DNA from: Trichinella spiralis
Lineage: Eukaryota > Nematoda > Enoplea > Trichinellida > Trichinellidae
Length of the DNA: 23,276 nt
Assembly (NCBI GenBank): GCA_000181795.3
Contig: CM012953.1
Location: forward strand, 2,335,330 to 2,358,605
Direction of reading: 5' to 3'
Of the stretch, positions 9,183 through 17,568 are shown one piece after another (position 1 is the first letter of the stretch; each line of letters opens with the position of its first letter). The notes beneath the pieces are model-generated. The model did not search any database, was not told where the DNA came from, and worked only from the letters and a program-made list of their open reading frames with translations. A program made the translations under genes and the position numbers.

Positions 9183-10440
9183 CGTCGAGCGGAATGCCTT
9201 TGAAGTACACTCGGGTAGTAGACCCGGAGCGTCTTGAATTGCTTGCACCTTTGCTTTAGCAGGATGGATTCCTGTTGCGTCAACTTCGAAGCCTAAAAAT
9301 TCAACGCGCGGAAGACAGAATTTACTCTTATCTGATTTAAGTCGCAGTCCTGCTTTTGCGAAGCGGTGAAGAACGGTTTCCAGACGATTTGCTAGCTCTT
9401 TCTCATCACTCGCTGCAATGAGGATGTCGTTGAAGTATGGCAACACTCCTTGAATGCCAGCGACGGTTTTATCAATGACATTTTGAAATACTCCAGGAGC
9501 AGCGCTGATGCCAAATTGCAAACGTTTGACTCGAAAAGCGCCACGATGAGTGATGATTGTTTGCGCTTCGGCTGTAGCGTCGTCAACTGTCAATTGTTGA
9601 AATGCCTGTGCTAAATCTAATTTAGCGAAAACTTTTCCTCCTGAAAGTGACGCTAACAATTGATTGACAGCAGGTATCGGGTAGGCGTGCTTTCTCAAAG
9701 CCTTATTTATAGTGCATTTGTAATCTCCACAAATGCGTACGGTTCCGTCAGGTTTCACTGGTGTGACGATTGGAGTCGACCAAACTGGATGATCTACTGG
9801 TTCTAGAACTTCTTGTTCAACCAGCTTATCCAATTCCGCATCAATTTTTTCTCTCAATGCAAAGGGAACCTTTCGCGCCTTCATGCAAATCGGCGTAACG
9901 TTTGGATCCAAGTCTAAAGATACTGGTTTTCCAACGTACATACCCAATTCTTCTGTGAATACAGATCGGTATTTTCGCAATACTTCTGAAATTTGTGGAG
10001 GATTTGATGTCAAATGATGTACACCGCTTAGATATATGCCAAGCGGTTCAAACCAATTAAATCCGAGCAGATTTGGACAGTGGCCTTTCGCGACAATAAG
10101 CGTCAGTGTACGATGGATATTTCCATATTGCACATTTACCGAACAGCTTTCTTTCACTTTTACCAGTTCTCCCTGAAAAGTTGCCAGTTTAAGAGTGATC
10201 GTTTCCAACTGAATTTTTCTTTCTTGTGACAACTTTCGGAAAACATATTCAGAGAGAATAGTGTATTCTGAGCCAGTGTCAATTTCCGTTTCGCACGGAA
10301 AGTTTTCGATGACAACGGTTACTCTAATCTTTCGTGACGACGTGCATGATTGATCACGTTTTGCCGATGCTCTGAGATTGTTTAGTAGCAGTGAATCAGG
10401 AAACCTTGAGGCCAGCTTGTCAACGGATGCTAATGAGTTT
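9176..10440 (-). mobile_element. Gypsy pol: protease and reverse transcriptase part
   Basis: Part of the Gypsy fossil. Upstream on the minus strand (about 10250-10300) lies the protease signature ETEIDTGSEYTILSE. Then come a linker with LLGFNWFEPLG, and reverse-transcriptase boxes VEPVDHPVWSTPIVTPVK-like, VRICGDYK, FAKLDLAQAFQQL, LQFGISAAPGVFQ and LRLKSDKSKFCLPRVEFLG. The order and spacing are normal for Ty3/Gypsy. The part is broken. Confidence 0.9.
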
Positions 10441-11168
10441 GCTGTGTGCTTGAAGTTTGTTTATCTCTGTCAGTTCGCTTTACTCCGGCAAACTTTCGCT
10501 ATATGCCCGACTTTCTGACAAGCTCTGCAGCGAGCGTTTCTGAAACGACACTGAGATCGAATGTGTGTGCCTCCACAACTCTGGCATATCGTAGCTTGTT
10601 TTGCTGTTTTCGCTTGTGTTTGATAAACGTTAGATGACGTGTTGTCTGAAGCACGAACTTCTCGGGTATGTCGAGCGGCGGCTTCTGCTGATAGTACTTC
10701 TTCCAGGGCTGATTCGAAAGTCAAATTTTTTCGAGAAAACAGACGGAGCTGTAATTCTTCTTCTCTCAAGCCAATAACCAGTCGATCACGCAGCATAATC
10801 TCTAAATCTGAAAAATTGCAACCTTGGGCTAACCGACGAAGATCAGCTACAAAATCAGAAATTGATTTCCCATTTTTCAGATTTCGCTTTTAAAAAGCAT
10901 TGCGTTTCACAATTTCAGATGGTTGCGGAGAGAAATGTTCTTCTAAAACGAACAGAATCTCATCGAAAGATTTTTCATTAGGACTAGCTGGTGAAATGAG
11001 AGCTTGAATTAGGTTGAAAACTGCTCCACCACAAGAGCTCAAAAGTACGGCTCTTCTCTTCGCGGGATCAGTCACGTTATTAGCCTCTAAGAAGAAAATC
11101 AAACGGGACGCGTATGCCGTCCATTCTTTTGGCTTAGAGATATCAAACTCTTCGATGTGGCCCAACAT
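10440..11168 (-). mobile_element. Gypsy gag part
   Basis: Part of the Gypsy fossil. The N-terminal capsid-like half (MLGHIEEFDISKPKEW, ending in FVLEEHFSPQPSEIVKRNAF) resembles K02A2.6-type gag. The C-terminal half ends in two zinc knuckles, CQSCGGTHIRSQC and CRACQKVGHIAKVC, which bind the element's RNA. The part is broken. Confidence 0.88.
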
Positions 11169-11212
11169 GTCAATCAGTAGTCATACGGGTAACAACGTAC
11201 CTTTTTAATGAA

Positions 11213-11229
11213 TCCCATCCTCGTCGCCA
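11213..11229 (-). other. Gypsy primer-binding site
   Basis: On the minus strand TGGCGACGAGGATGGGA starts one base inside the 5' LTR end. It begins with TGG, complementary to the CCA end of a tRNA. I do not assign the tRNA. Confidence 0.7.
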
Positions 11230-11230
11230 A

Positions 11231-11472
11231 TGTTGTGTATGAGAACTGATTAAGTATATAGAGACTTTACTTCTAATGACAACACAATACCAAGCTAATG
11301 TATAACACACAAAAGATTACACACAAAGATAACGCACACAGGGAAAACAATGCACACAGAGCGAACGCGGAAACAGCTACGCACGGACACTGGTCACGTG
11401 AAACTACTGTAATCATGTTCCTGCGCGTTCTTTTGTAGATATGTTGATCGCTTAGGATCACAATACATTACA
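11231..11472 (-). repeat. Gypsy LTR, right in the window (5' LTR of the element)
   Basis: It pairs with 6311-6556, starts TGTTGTGTATG and ends ATTACA on the plus strand, and is followed by the GTCAC duplication. As the 5' LTR it would have carried the promoter on the minus strand. Confidence 0.93.
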
Positions 11473-11477
11473 GTCAC

Positions 11478-11698
11478 ACTGTAGCAAATCCGGATTATCA
11501 GGCTCAAACGACGGTGTTTTTACCACATTATGTTCCGCCAATTCTCGCTGAACAACTTCTGATGCTCAGGGAGTGGACTTCAGGTATGGACGTTAGCGGC
11601 AACTCAAGTTCGAACAAATGCTGACCAGGAAAACAAAATGCTCCGGATAGGGATTTATTAATCAAGTTTACAATACCAACAAACGTCTACTAAACACA
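11478..11698. other. Older sequence between the two LTR elements
   Basis: This 221-base strip was contiguous with 16461 onward before the BEL/Pao insertion and with the left side of 6306 before the Gypsy insertion. Its first 28 bases are an inverted copy, with few mismatches, of 16955-16985. The plus strand is open for about 48 codons (TVANPDYQAQTTVFLPHYV...) to a stop near 11622; I do not recognise it. Confidence 0.4.
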
Positions 11699-11703
11699 GA
11701 CAC

Positions 11704-12097
11704 TGTTACAGACAGTAAGAAATGATTAATACCTGACCATCGAAAGTGTACTGTAGTAGTATTGTCGTTGTAATCGTGGCAACAACATGTGATCGAGTAG
11801 TGCTAGATTTGCCATTTTTGAGAGACGAGCGTGTCGTTTTTTTGTATTGTATTTGTGACTACAAGAGTAAAGGATTCACTTTAACCCTTGTATTGAATTG
11901 ACGCGTTCGACGAATAGTTCTCTGTGAACTGGTTGAGCGGAGCTTATCTAGGCTACCAGAACGAACTAATTGAGAGTTCGTGTAGACCGACGTAATAAGT
12001 TTATTACGTCGCTGGGAGAATTGAATTCCCGCCGAATCAAATACAGTCCATTATTAACCTGAGCGTCGAGCTGCCGACGACAGAATAGTCGGTAACA
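11704..12097 (+). repeat. BEL/Pao 5' LTR
   Basis: TGTTACAGACAG... to ...GTCGGTAACA, nearly identical to 16062-16455. The downstream half contains strong inverted repeats: ACGAACT/AGTTCGT (11961-11981) and the perfect 11-bp arms CGACGTAATAA/TTATTACGTCG (11988-12011). Confidence 0.95.
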
Positions 12098-12101
12098 TTT
12101 C

Positions 12102-12119
12102 TGGTCCTCCGAGCCGGAT
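12102..12119 (+). other. BEL/Pao primer-binding site, tRNA-Tyr-like
   Basis: TGGTCCTCCGAGCCGGAT lies four bases after the LTR. Its complement, ATCCGGCTCGGAGGACCA, closely matches the 3' end of animal tRNA-Tyr (TCCGGCTCGAAGGACCA from memory), so tRNA-Tyr is the likely primer. Confidence 0.75.
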
Positions 12120-12122
12120 CGT

Positions 12123-13260
12123 TTGAGAGCAGCTATGGATTATGCTAAGTTGAACCGTCGCCGTAACTGCTTGAAAGGGCGAATGAATCGCCTTTGCCAA
12201 GACCTCGACGCGTTGATACGTCAACCGGAATCACGGATAGACGTCAAGATGACCTTAGATTCAATTTCTAAACTCTTAGAACGTTGTCAAGAAGCGCAGG
12301 ATGCGGTGGAAGCCGTCATTACTGATGACGATGAAATAGAGAAGGAAACTCAAAGGTGGATGGATTTCGAAAGGGAAATACGCTCAGCCCGTGGCAGAGC
12401 GGAGAGGTATTTGGAGATGAATACCGAACCTGTAGACTCCAAGAAGTCGAGCCTGAATTCAGCATCGGCCAAACTTCTGACTTGGAGTATTCCTAAGTTT
12501 ACAGGCTAGGTCCTTGACTTCCCATCATTTTGGGAACAGTTCAATGCAGGAATTCATGATAACGCCGAGCTTGCTGATGTGACGAAATTTATATACCTGA
12601 GATTCTTATTGGAAGGTGAAGGGTTGAAAGCAATAGATGGGTACGCGGTCACGCAGGACAATTACCCAATTGCCAGGCAAGCACTCGTATCTCGATTCGG
12701 AAACCCGAAACGAGTAATCGAGCATCACATCCAAGCCATCGCGGATCTTAGACCAAACGGAGATAGGACATTGCGTGAATTGCACGATGAGCTGGTGACT
12801 CACGTGAGATCTCTGAGAGCATTGAACAGAGATACGTTAGGGAACCAGTTTGCGTCAGATATCATTCTGACACTCTGCAAACGGCTCCTTCCTAAGAAGA
12901 TACTAAGCTTGTGGGAAGATAAAATTATGGAATCTGAGGATGATCCAAACGAAGTCGAGACGTTCTTTGTATTCTTACACAAACATGCAGAAATTGAAGC
13001 ACGAGTACATCAGGACAACCACAAGTACGGGAGACGAGATGGAGTCGAGATAAAGAAGAAAGAGCGCTGACATTCCAACAAGGTCCTTTCCACGAGTGTA
13101 GCGCCGGGAAACCTTTGCTCCATTTGCCGAGAGAATCACCATGTAGAAGGATGTCCCTTGTTTTTAAAGGCGACGAGACCGGAACGTTGGACATTAGCGA
13201 AAAAATATAGATTATGTTTTCGCTGCCTACGACAAGGACACGACTGATTGCAAACGCAGT
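12123..13260 (+). mobile_element. BEL/Pao gag part
   Basis: Part of the BEL/Pao fossil. It starts MRAAMDYAKLNRRRNCLKGR shortly after the primer site. The middle contains the usual BEL/Pao gag feature of a DFPSFWEQFNAGI-like stretch and FIYLRFLLEGEGLKAIDGY. It ends in a zinc-knuckle region with CSICRENHHVEGCP and a PERWTLAKKYRLCFRCLRQGH-like stretch (about 13115-13245). The part is broken. Confidence 0.85.
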
Positions 13261-13275
13261 CACAATTCGAGGAAT

Positions 13276-16083
13276 GTGACTTCGGTCGGCTTACACCGAC
13301 TACTTTCAGAAGATAGAAACGTGAGGGCAGCTGAGGAAAACTGCACCCCACATGGAGATGAGCGTAGTGAGAAGAGCCCAGAAACAACACCGACCGATGT
13401 AAGTGAACCAACAAACGCTGTTAGGGTGTGTGCCAATAGAACAAGAGACACCCGAGATAGGACGTATTTGCAAACAGCTAAAGCGTACTTATACACACCG
13501 AACGGTAACTATACGAAAGTTATGTGTTTGTTCTACACAGGATCACAACGCTCGTTCGTGACAAAGGGAATTGCCGACAGCCTAGGACTGACTGGATTGA
13601 GTGAACGGGTGTGCATATCCACACTGGGAAACAACACCTGCCACAAGAAGCTACGAAGAGTCTCCTTTTCGCTAAAAGGAATTACTCCTAATAGTCAGGC
13701 CAAACAGATCAACGCCTACTGTGTCAATCGGATTTGTGACACATTGGAAGAAAATCCACCGGCAATGTGGGAACATGTGAAAGACTTGAACTTAGCTGAC
13801 GATTTCCCACGTGGTCGTCGCGATGTCGATGTTCTAATCGGAATCGATTATTACTACCATTTCATAGAAGATGATAGAAGATGTGTAGTTGACGAATGGC
13901 TAGTAGCACTGCGATCCACACTTGGATGGATCCTTTGTGGTCAAGATTCGAGAACGAACTATACCGACACTGTTAAAGTGATGCGTATAGATGTGCGACC
14001 ACGATGCGATTGCGAAAAGCATCACAGATTTGGGGAATTAAAGTCGATCGGAATCATGGATCAACCTGAAACAGAATCACCAGCTGAAAGAAATGATATC
14101 CTACTATCGTGTGATGATGAGTTGGCCGCTTTAGTTTCTGCTAGACTAGTGACGTACGTAGGAAAACAATTGTCAGTTGCGATCGACGAGATAGTCTGCT
14201 GGTCTGACAGTGAAGTAGCGCCTTCGTGGATAAAAAGCCCTGCTGTCAAATGGAAGACCTGTGTAAGAAACCGTGTTGAATCGATTCAACAGCTAACAGA
14301 AGCCAGTGTGTGGCGTTATTGCCCAACCGGCGAAAACCCTGCAGACATGCTAAGCAGAGGATGTTCGTTAAAGAGGTTAGAAGAAAGTCAACTTTGGTGG
14401 GAAGGTCCCCCATGGTTATCTTTGCCGGTAGATAACTGGCCAAAGAAATCCGTAAGAGTAGATCAATCTAAGATCACGTCAAGCGCTGAAGCCAGAAACA
14501 AGATCACGACATTGGCCGTTTCTGTGATTGAGAAGAACGATCGATTGGAACCGTCACGTTTCAGCAACTTCGAAAAACTGGTAAAAGTCACTGCGTTTTG
14601 TTTTCGTTTCTTTAGAAATCTACAGCTACCTCGACACGAAAGAAAGTTCGCAGAACTGACCGTAGAAGAGCTAGCCAAAGCAGAGAATTTTTGGTTGCTG
14701 ACAGTTCAACCTGAGGCTTTCGAGAAGGAACTAGCCGCCGTTCAATCTGGAAAAAATCCAGAAGGTAAATTAGCTAGATTCAATCCCTATCTGGATGCAA
14801 ACGGACTGCTAAGAGTCGGAGGACGCCTCCAAAATTCTGACATGGACGCAGAAAGGAAACATCCCATCCTTCTACCATCAACCCATCCGGTAGTGATGCT
14901 GCTTATCAAAAGAATCCACGAGCGATCACTGCATGCCGGCACGGAACAGACCCTGACCGACTTACGCCAGCGATTTTGGGTCTTGAAAGGTAGAAGCTCC
15001 GTGAAAAGAATTGTTAGACAATGTCGAATTTGTAAAAGACAGTCTGCAAGACCATACGAACCGATAATGAATGATCTTCCGATAGACCGGGTGACAGTTG
15101 CTGCACCCTTTGAACGCATTGGTATAGACTTTGCTGGACCGGTGTATATCAAAATGAGAAACAATCATGTGAAGACATACATATGTTTGTTTACATGTAT
15201 GGTCAGGCGTGCTATACACCTCGAGCTAGTGACATCCATGACGACGAAACAATTTCTAAACGCGTTTCACCGATTCGCGGCGAGACGAGGATACCCGGTT
15301 CTTGTACAGTCAGATAATTTCAAAACCTTTAAACAAGCAGATCAAGAACTGCGAGACTTGTTTAGTGAGAATCAGTGGTCTGAAATTAGAGCCGCCCTGA
15401 CTGTAAACCGAATAAAGTGGAAATATATTACCGAGAGAGCACCTTGGAATGGTGGTTATTGGGAAAGAATAGTACGAACGGTAAAGGAATCATTGAAGAA
15501 AGTGTTGGGAAACACACGGCTGGAAGAAGACGAGTTGCGGACAGTGCTTTGTGAGATAGAAGCACGTATCAACAGCAGACCTTTGACTTTCGTAGGAGAC
15601 GATCCTAACGACCAGAACCCCCTGACACCCTTCCATTTTCTAATCGGACGTGAATACTGAAACGTACACGAAATACCACATGGTGAAGATAACGATCCCC
15701 CGTACGGAGCCCCGACTACAAAAGAACTGTCCAGACGGTGGAAGTACAGGCGAACGTTAGTAGACAACCTGTGGAAACGTTGGAAAAACGAGTATGTCGT
15801 AAACTTATCACAGAGGAAGAAATGGACGAAAAGCAAACAAGAACCACACGTCGGAGACATCGTTTTGGTCTCTGAAGACGACGTTCCGACTCACATGTGG
15901 CCAATGGCAAGAGTCATCGAAGTGTACCCCGGAAGCGATGGAGTAGTTCGAACAGTGAAGGTCAAGACACTCAAAGGAACGTACAATCGATCAGTACGTA
16001 AATTACGTTTACTGGAACCGGCAGTAGATGCTGATGGACTTCGCCCATCGCGGGGGGAGTATGTTACAGACAGTAAGAAATGA
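13276..16083 (+). mobile_element. BEL/Pao pol part
   Basis: Part of the BEL/Pao fossil. A long open stretch (13276-15660) carries a protease-like segment with SQRSFVTKGIADSLGL, then DVDVLIGIDYYYHF and STLGWILCGQ, typical of BEL/Pao. It continues to RNase H-type motifs VCWSDSEVAPSWIK and CPTGENPADMLSRG. The integrase follows: zinc site LHAGTEQTLTDLRQRFWVLKG with CRICKRQ, then ERIGIDFAGPVY, LVQSDNFKTF and WNGGYWERIVRTVKESLKK. Its C-terminal domain continues to about 16083 with HVGDIVLVSEDDVPTHMWP and VYPGSDGVVRTVKVKT. The element is broken. Confidence 0.92.
16050..16061 (+). other. BEL/Pao polypurine tract
   Basis: GCGGGGGGAGTA lies directly before the 3' LTR, in the place where plus-strand synthesis is primed. 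Confidence 0.8.
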
Positions 16084-16455
16084 TTAATACCTGACCATCG
16101 AAAGTGTACTGTAGTAGTATTGTCGTTGTAATCGTGGCAACAACGTGTGATCGAGTAGTGCTAGATTTGCCATTTTTGAGAGACGAGCGTGTCGTTTTTT
16201 TGTATTGTATTTGTGACTACAAGAGTAAAGGATTCACTTTAACCCTTGTATTGAATTGACGCGTTCGACGAATAGTTCTCTGTGAACTGGTTGAGCGGAG
16301 CTTATCTAGGCTACCAGAACGAACTAATTGAGAGTTCGTGTAGACCGACGTAATAAGTTTATTACGTCGCTGGGAGAATTGAATTCCCGCTGAATCAAAT
16401 ACAGTCCATTATTAACCTGAGCGTCGAGCTGCCGACGACAGAAAAGTCGGTAACA
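16062..16455 (+). repeat. BEL/Pao 3' LTR
   Basis: It has the same length as the 5' LTR and is nearly identical to it. It is followed by the GACAC duplication. The hairpin-forming segments recur at 16319-16339 and 16346-16369. Confidence 0.95.
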
Positions 16456-16630
16456 GACACAACTCTAAACTCTACTAAAGAGCAGTCTTTTATCACCCTT
16501 GTTATTCGCTTAACTATAATTTAACCATACTCAAAATGGCAAGATACCGAATTTACACAGCAGGCGGAGGCTGGCTTGGACAGGAGATCCCTGGAGTAGG
16601 CCAACGAGCTGAGTTGCATATAGGTGACCG

Positions 16631-16762
16631 TTAGCTTGGCCGAAGCATGAATTCATTGTCCAGCAGATCTAGTTCGAAGTATGACATAGCTACCATTCCT
16701 AGTGGAGCGTAATCCCGTGCAAATTGAGTGGCACTTTCAACTAAGGATCTGAAGGTTCCAGG
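16631..16762 (-). CDS. Possible host exon, unidentified
   Basis: I do not recognise this. On the minus strand a 43-codon open stretch reads PGTFRSLVESATQFARDY, then APLGMVAMSYFELDLLDN and EFMLRPS before a stop. Its composition is like a real acidic, folded protein rather than random AT-rich DNA. A TAG directly in front (ACTGTAG) could be a splice acceptor, but the tract before it is not T-rich. It lies just outside the BEL/Pao insertion. It could be a last exon of a host gene, a transposon remnant or chance. Confidence 0.25.
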   Translation of the reverse strand, partial: PGTFRSLVESATQFARDYAPLGMVAMSYFELDLLDNEFMLRPS

Positions 16763-16954
16763 CTACAGTACCTCTTCTGTTCCCTGCGGAACACTATTTT
16801 ATTTTTCTTTGTCATTTCTGTTCAGTTATTGCTATTACATTTTGCAATAAAAAATATAGAATTAGGAAGAAGTTTGTTTATAAAATGCTAATCACTAAAA
16901 AATATAAAATTTGAAAACAATACATTTAAAGAAAAAGATTGTTAAAACCACTTT

Positions 16955-16985
16955 TGCTCGAACCTGATAATCAGAATCTGCTACC
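16955..16985. repeat. Short inverted partner of 11478-11505
   Basis: GAACCTGATAATCAGAATCTGCTAC matches the reverse complement of the start of 11478-11505 at about 21 of 25 positions, including ten identical bases in a row (CCTGATAATC). The pair encloses the BEL/Pao element and about 750 bases of older DNA, so it may be the ends of an older DNA transposon. Confidence 0.35.
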
Positions 16986-17057
16986 ATAACCAGAAGTTGG
17001 TTGATTGCACGTCATTGTCACGTTTTTACGCGTGAGTCAGCAACGGGATCATGTATA

Positions 17058-17271
17058 TCACTTGTGCGCAACTTTCTGGCTACTGGAGGCCGCATTCAGC
17101 ATCCTTAAAGTCACAACAGCCGCAAGTGAGCCCAACCACACTGTCCAATGATATCCAATTTGATTGAAAATCCACCTATGTTCAATGTGATTTGGAAATC
17201 TACCTACGACCGCGTTTACGCCAATTCCAAAAGCACGGAATGAGGTGCATAAGAAGATATATTTTGTTTTC
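17058..17271 (-). CDS. Possible terminal exon of a small membrane protein gene
   Basis: I do not recognise the family. On the minus strand a clean acceptor (AAATTTTCAG) at 17272-17281 opens a 70-codon stretch that ends at TGA (17058-17060). It reads KTKYIFLCTSFRAFGIGVN, AVVGRFPNHIEHRWIFNQIG, YHWTVWLGSLAAVVTLRML, then a short polar tail. Two hydrophobic segments (about residues 5-22 and 43-60) with an Arg/His-rich loop between them suggest a two-pass membrane domain. Without splicing, the frame closes just upstream, which supports an exon. Upstream exons would lie at higher coordinates, where the decayed BEL/Pao remnant now sits; I found none. It may be a host gene broken by the insertion, or a chance frame. 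Confidence 0.35.
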
Positions 17272-17353
17272 CTGAAAATTTATTCAGTTTATTATCGTCC
17301 ATCGTCGGCCGCACATTTTCGGCTGCTCGTTCGATTCGCAGATTGCGCCCCCC

Positions 17354-17568
17354 TGATGTATATATTGAAGGCGTACGATAAATAGATTGCTTTGACGGTT
17401 TTGAGTGCGATTACGTCTGATTGATCAACTTCCGTGTGTTTTGTTGTTCTGAAATTGCAGCTAACTCCTCTAAGCCGGAAAAGGGCCAGCGATTCAATTA
17501 GCCATACCCAACTTTCTCGCGTACAGTTGGATTAACCGTGAGAATCATAAACCCGATTATTCTCAACA
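17354..17568 (+). repeat. Candidate 5' LTR of the decayed BEL/Pao remnant
   Basis: It begins TGATGTATATATTGAAGG and ends ATTCTCAACA, five bases before a TGG-starting primer-like site. With no second copy in the window, the left boundary is a guess. Confidence 0.3.

Larger units (their letters stand above)
6306..11477 (-). mobile_element. Ty3/Gypsy LTR retrotransposon, full length but broken
   Basis: The element runs on the minus strand and is bounded by a 5-bp duplication GTCAC at 6306-6310 and 11473-11477. It has a 246-bp LTR (6311-6556) and a 242-bp LTR (11231-11472), both TG...CA, with a primer-binding site next to the right LTR and a polypurine tract next to the left one. Recognisable parts in order are gag, protease, reverse transcriptase, RNase H and integrase. 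The protein resembles nematode K02A2.6-type elements of the Mag lineage. It is a fossil with several breaks, and it carries a MITE-like insertion at 8410-9182. The two LTRs differ at roughly 5% of positions including small indels, so it is older than the BEL/Pao element next to it. Confidence 0.93.
11699..16460 (+). mobile_element. BEL/Pao LTR retrotransposon, young-looking but broken
   Basis: The element runs on the plus strand between GACAC duplications at 11699-11703 and 16456-16460. Both LTRs are 394 bp and differ at only about three positions, under 1%, so insertion was recent. A primer-binding site and a polypurine tract are in the expected places. Recognisable parts are gag with a zinc-knuckle region, a protease-like stretch, RNase H-type motifs and an integrase with its C-terminal domain. 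It is a fossil with several breaks and should not be read as an active element. Confidence 0.94.

Noticed and set aside
8912-9283. 123-codon minus-strand open frame
   Set aside because: It spans the junction of the R1 insertion and the Gypsy pol in a frame unrelated to pol.
13136-13496. Minus-strand frames opposite the BEL/Pao pol
   Set aside because: Shadows of the plus-strand pol; no motif of their own.
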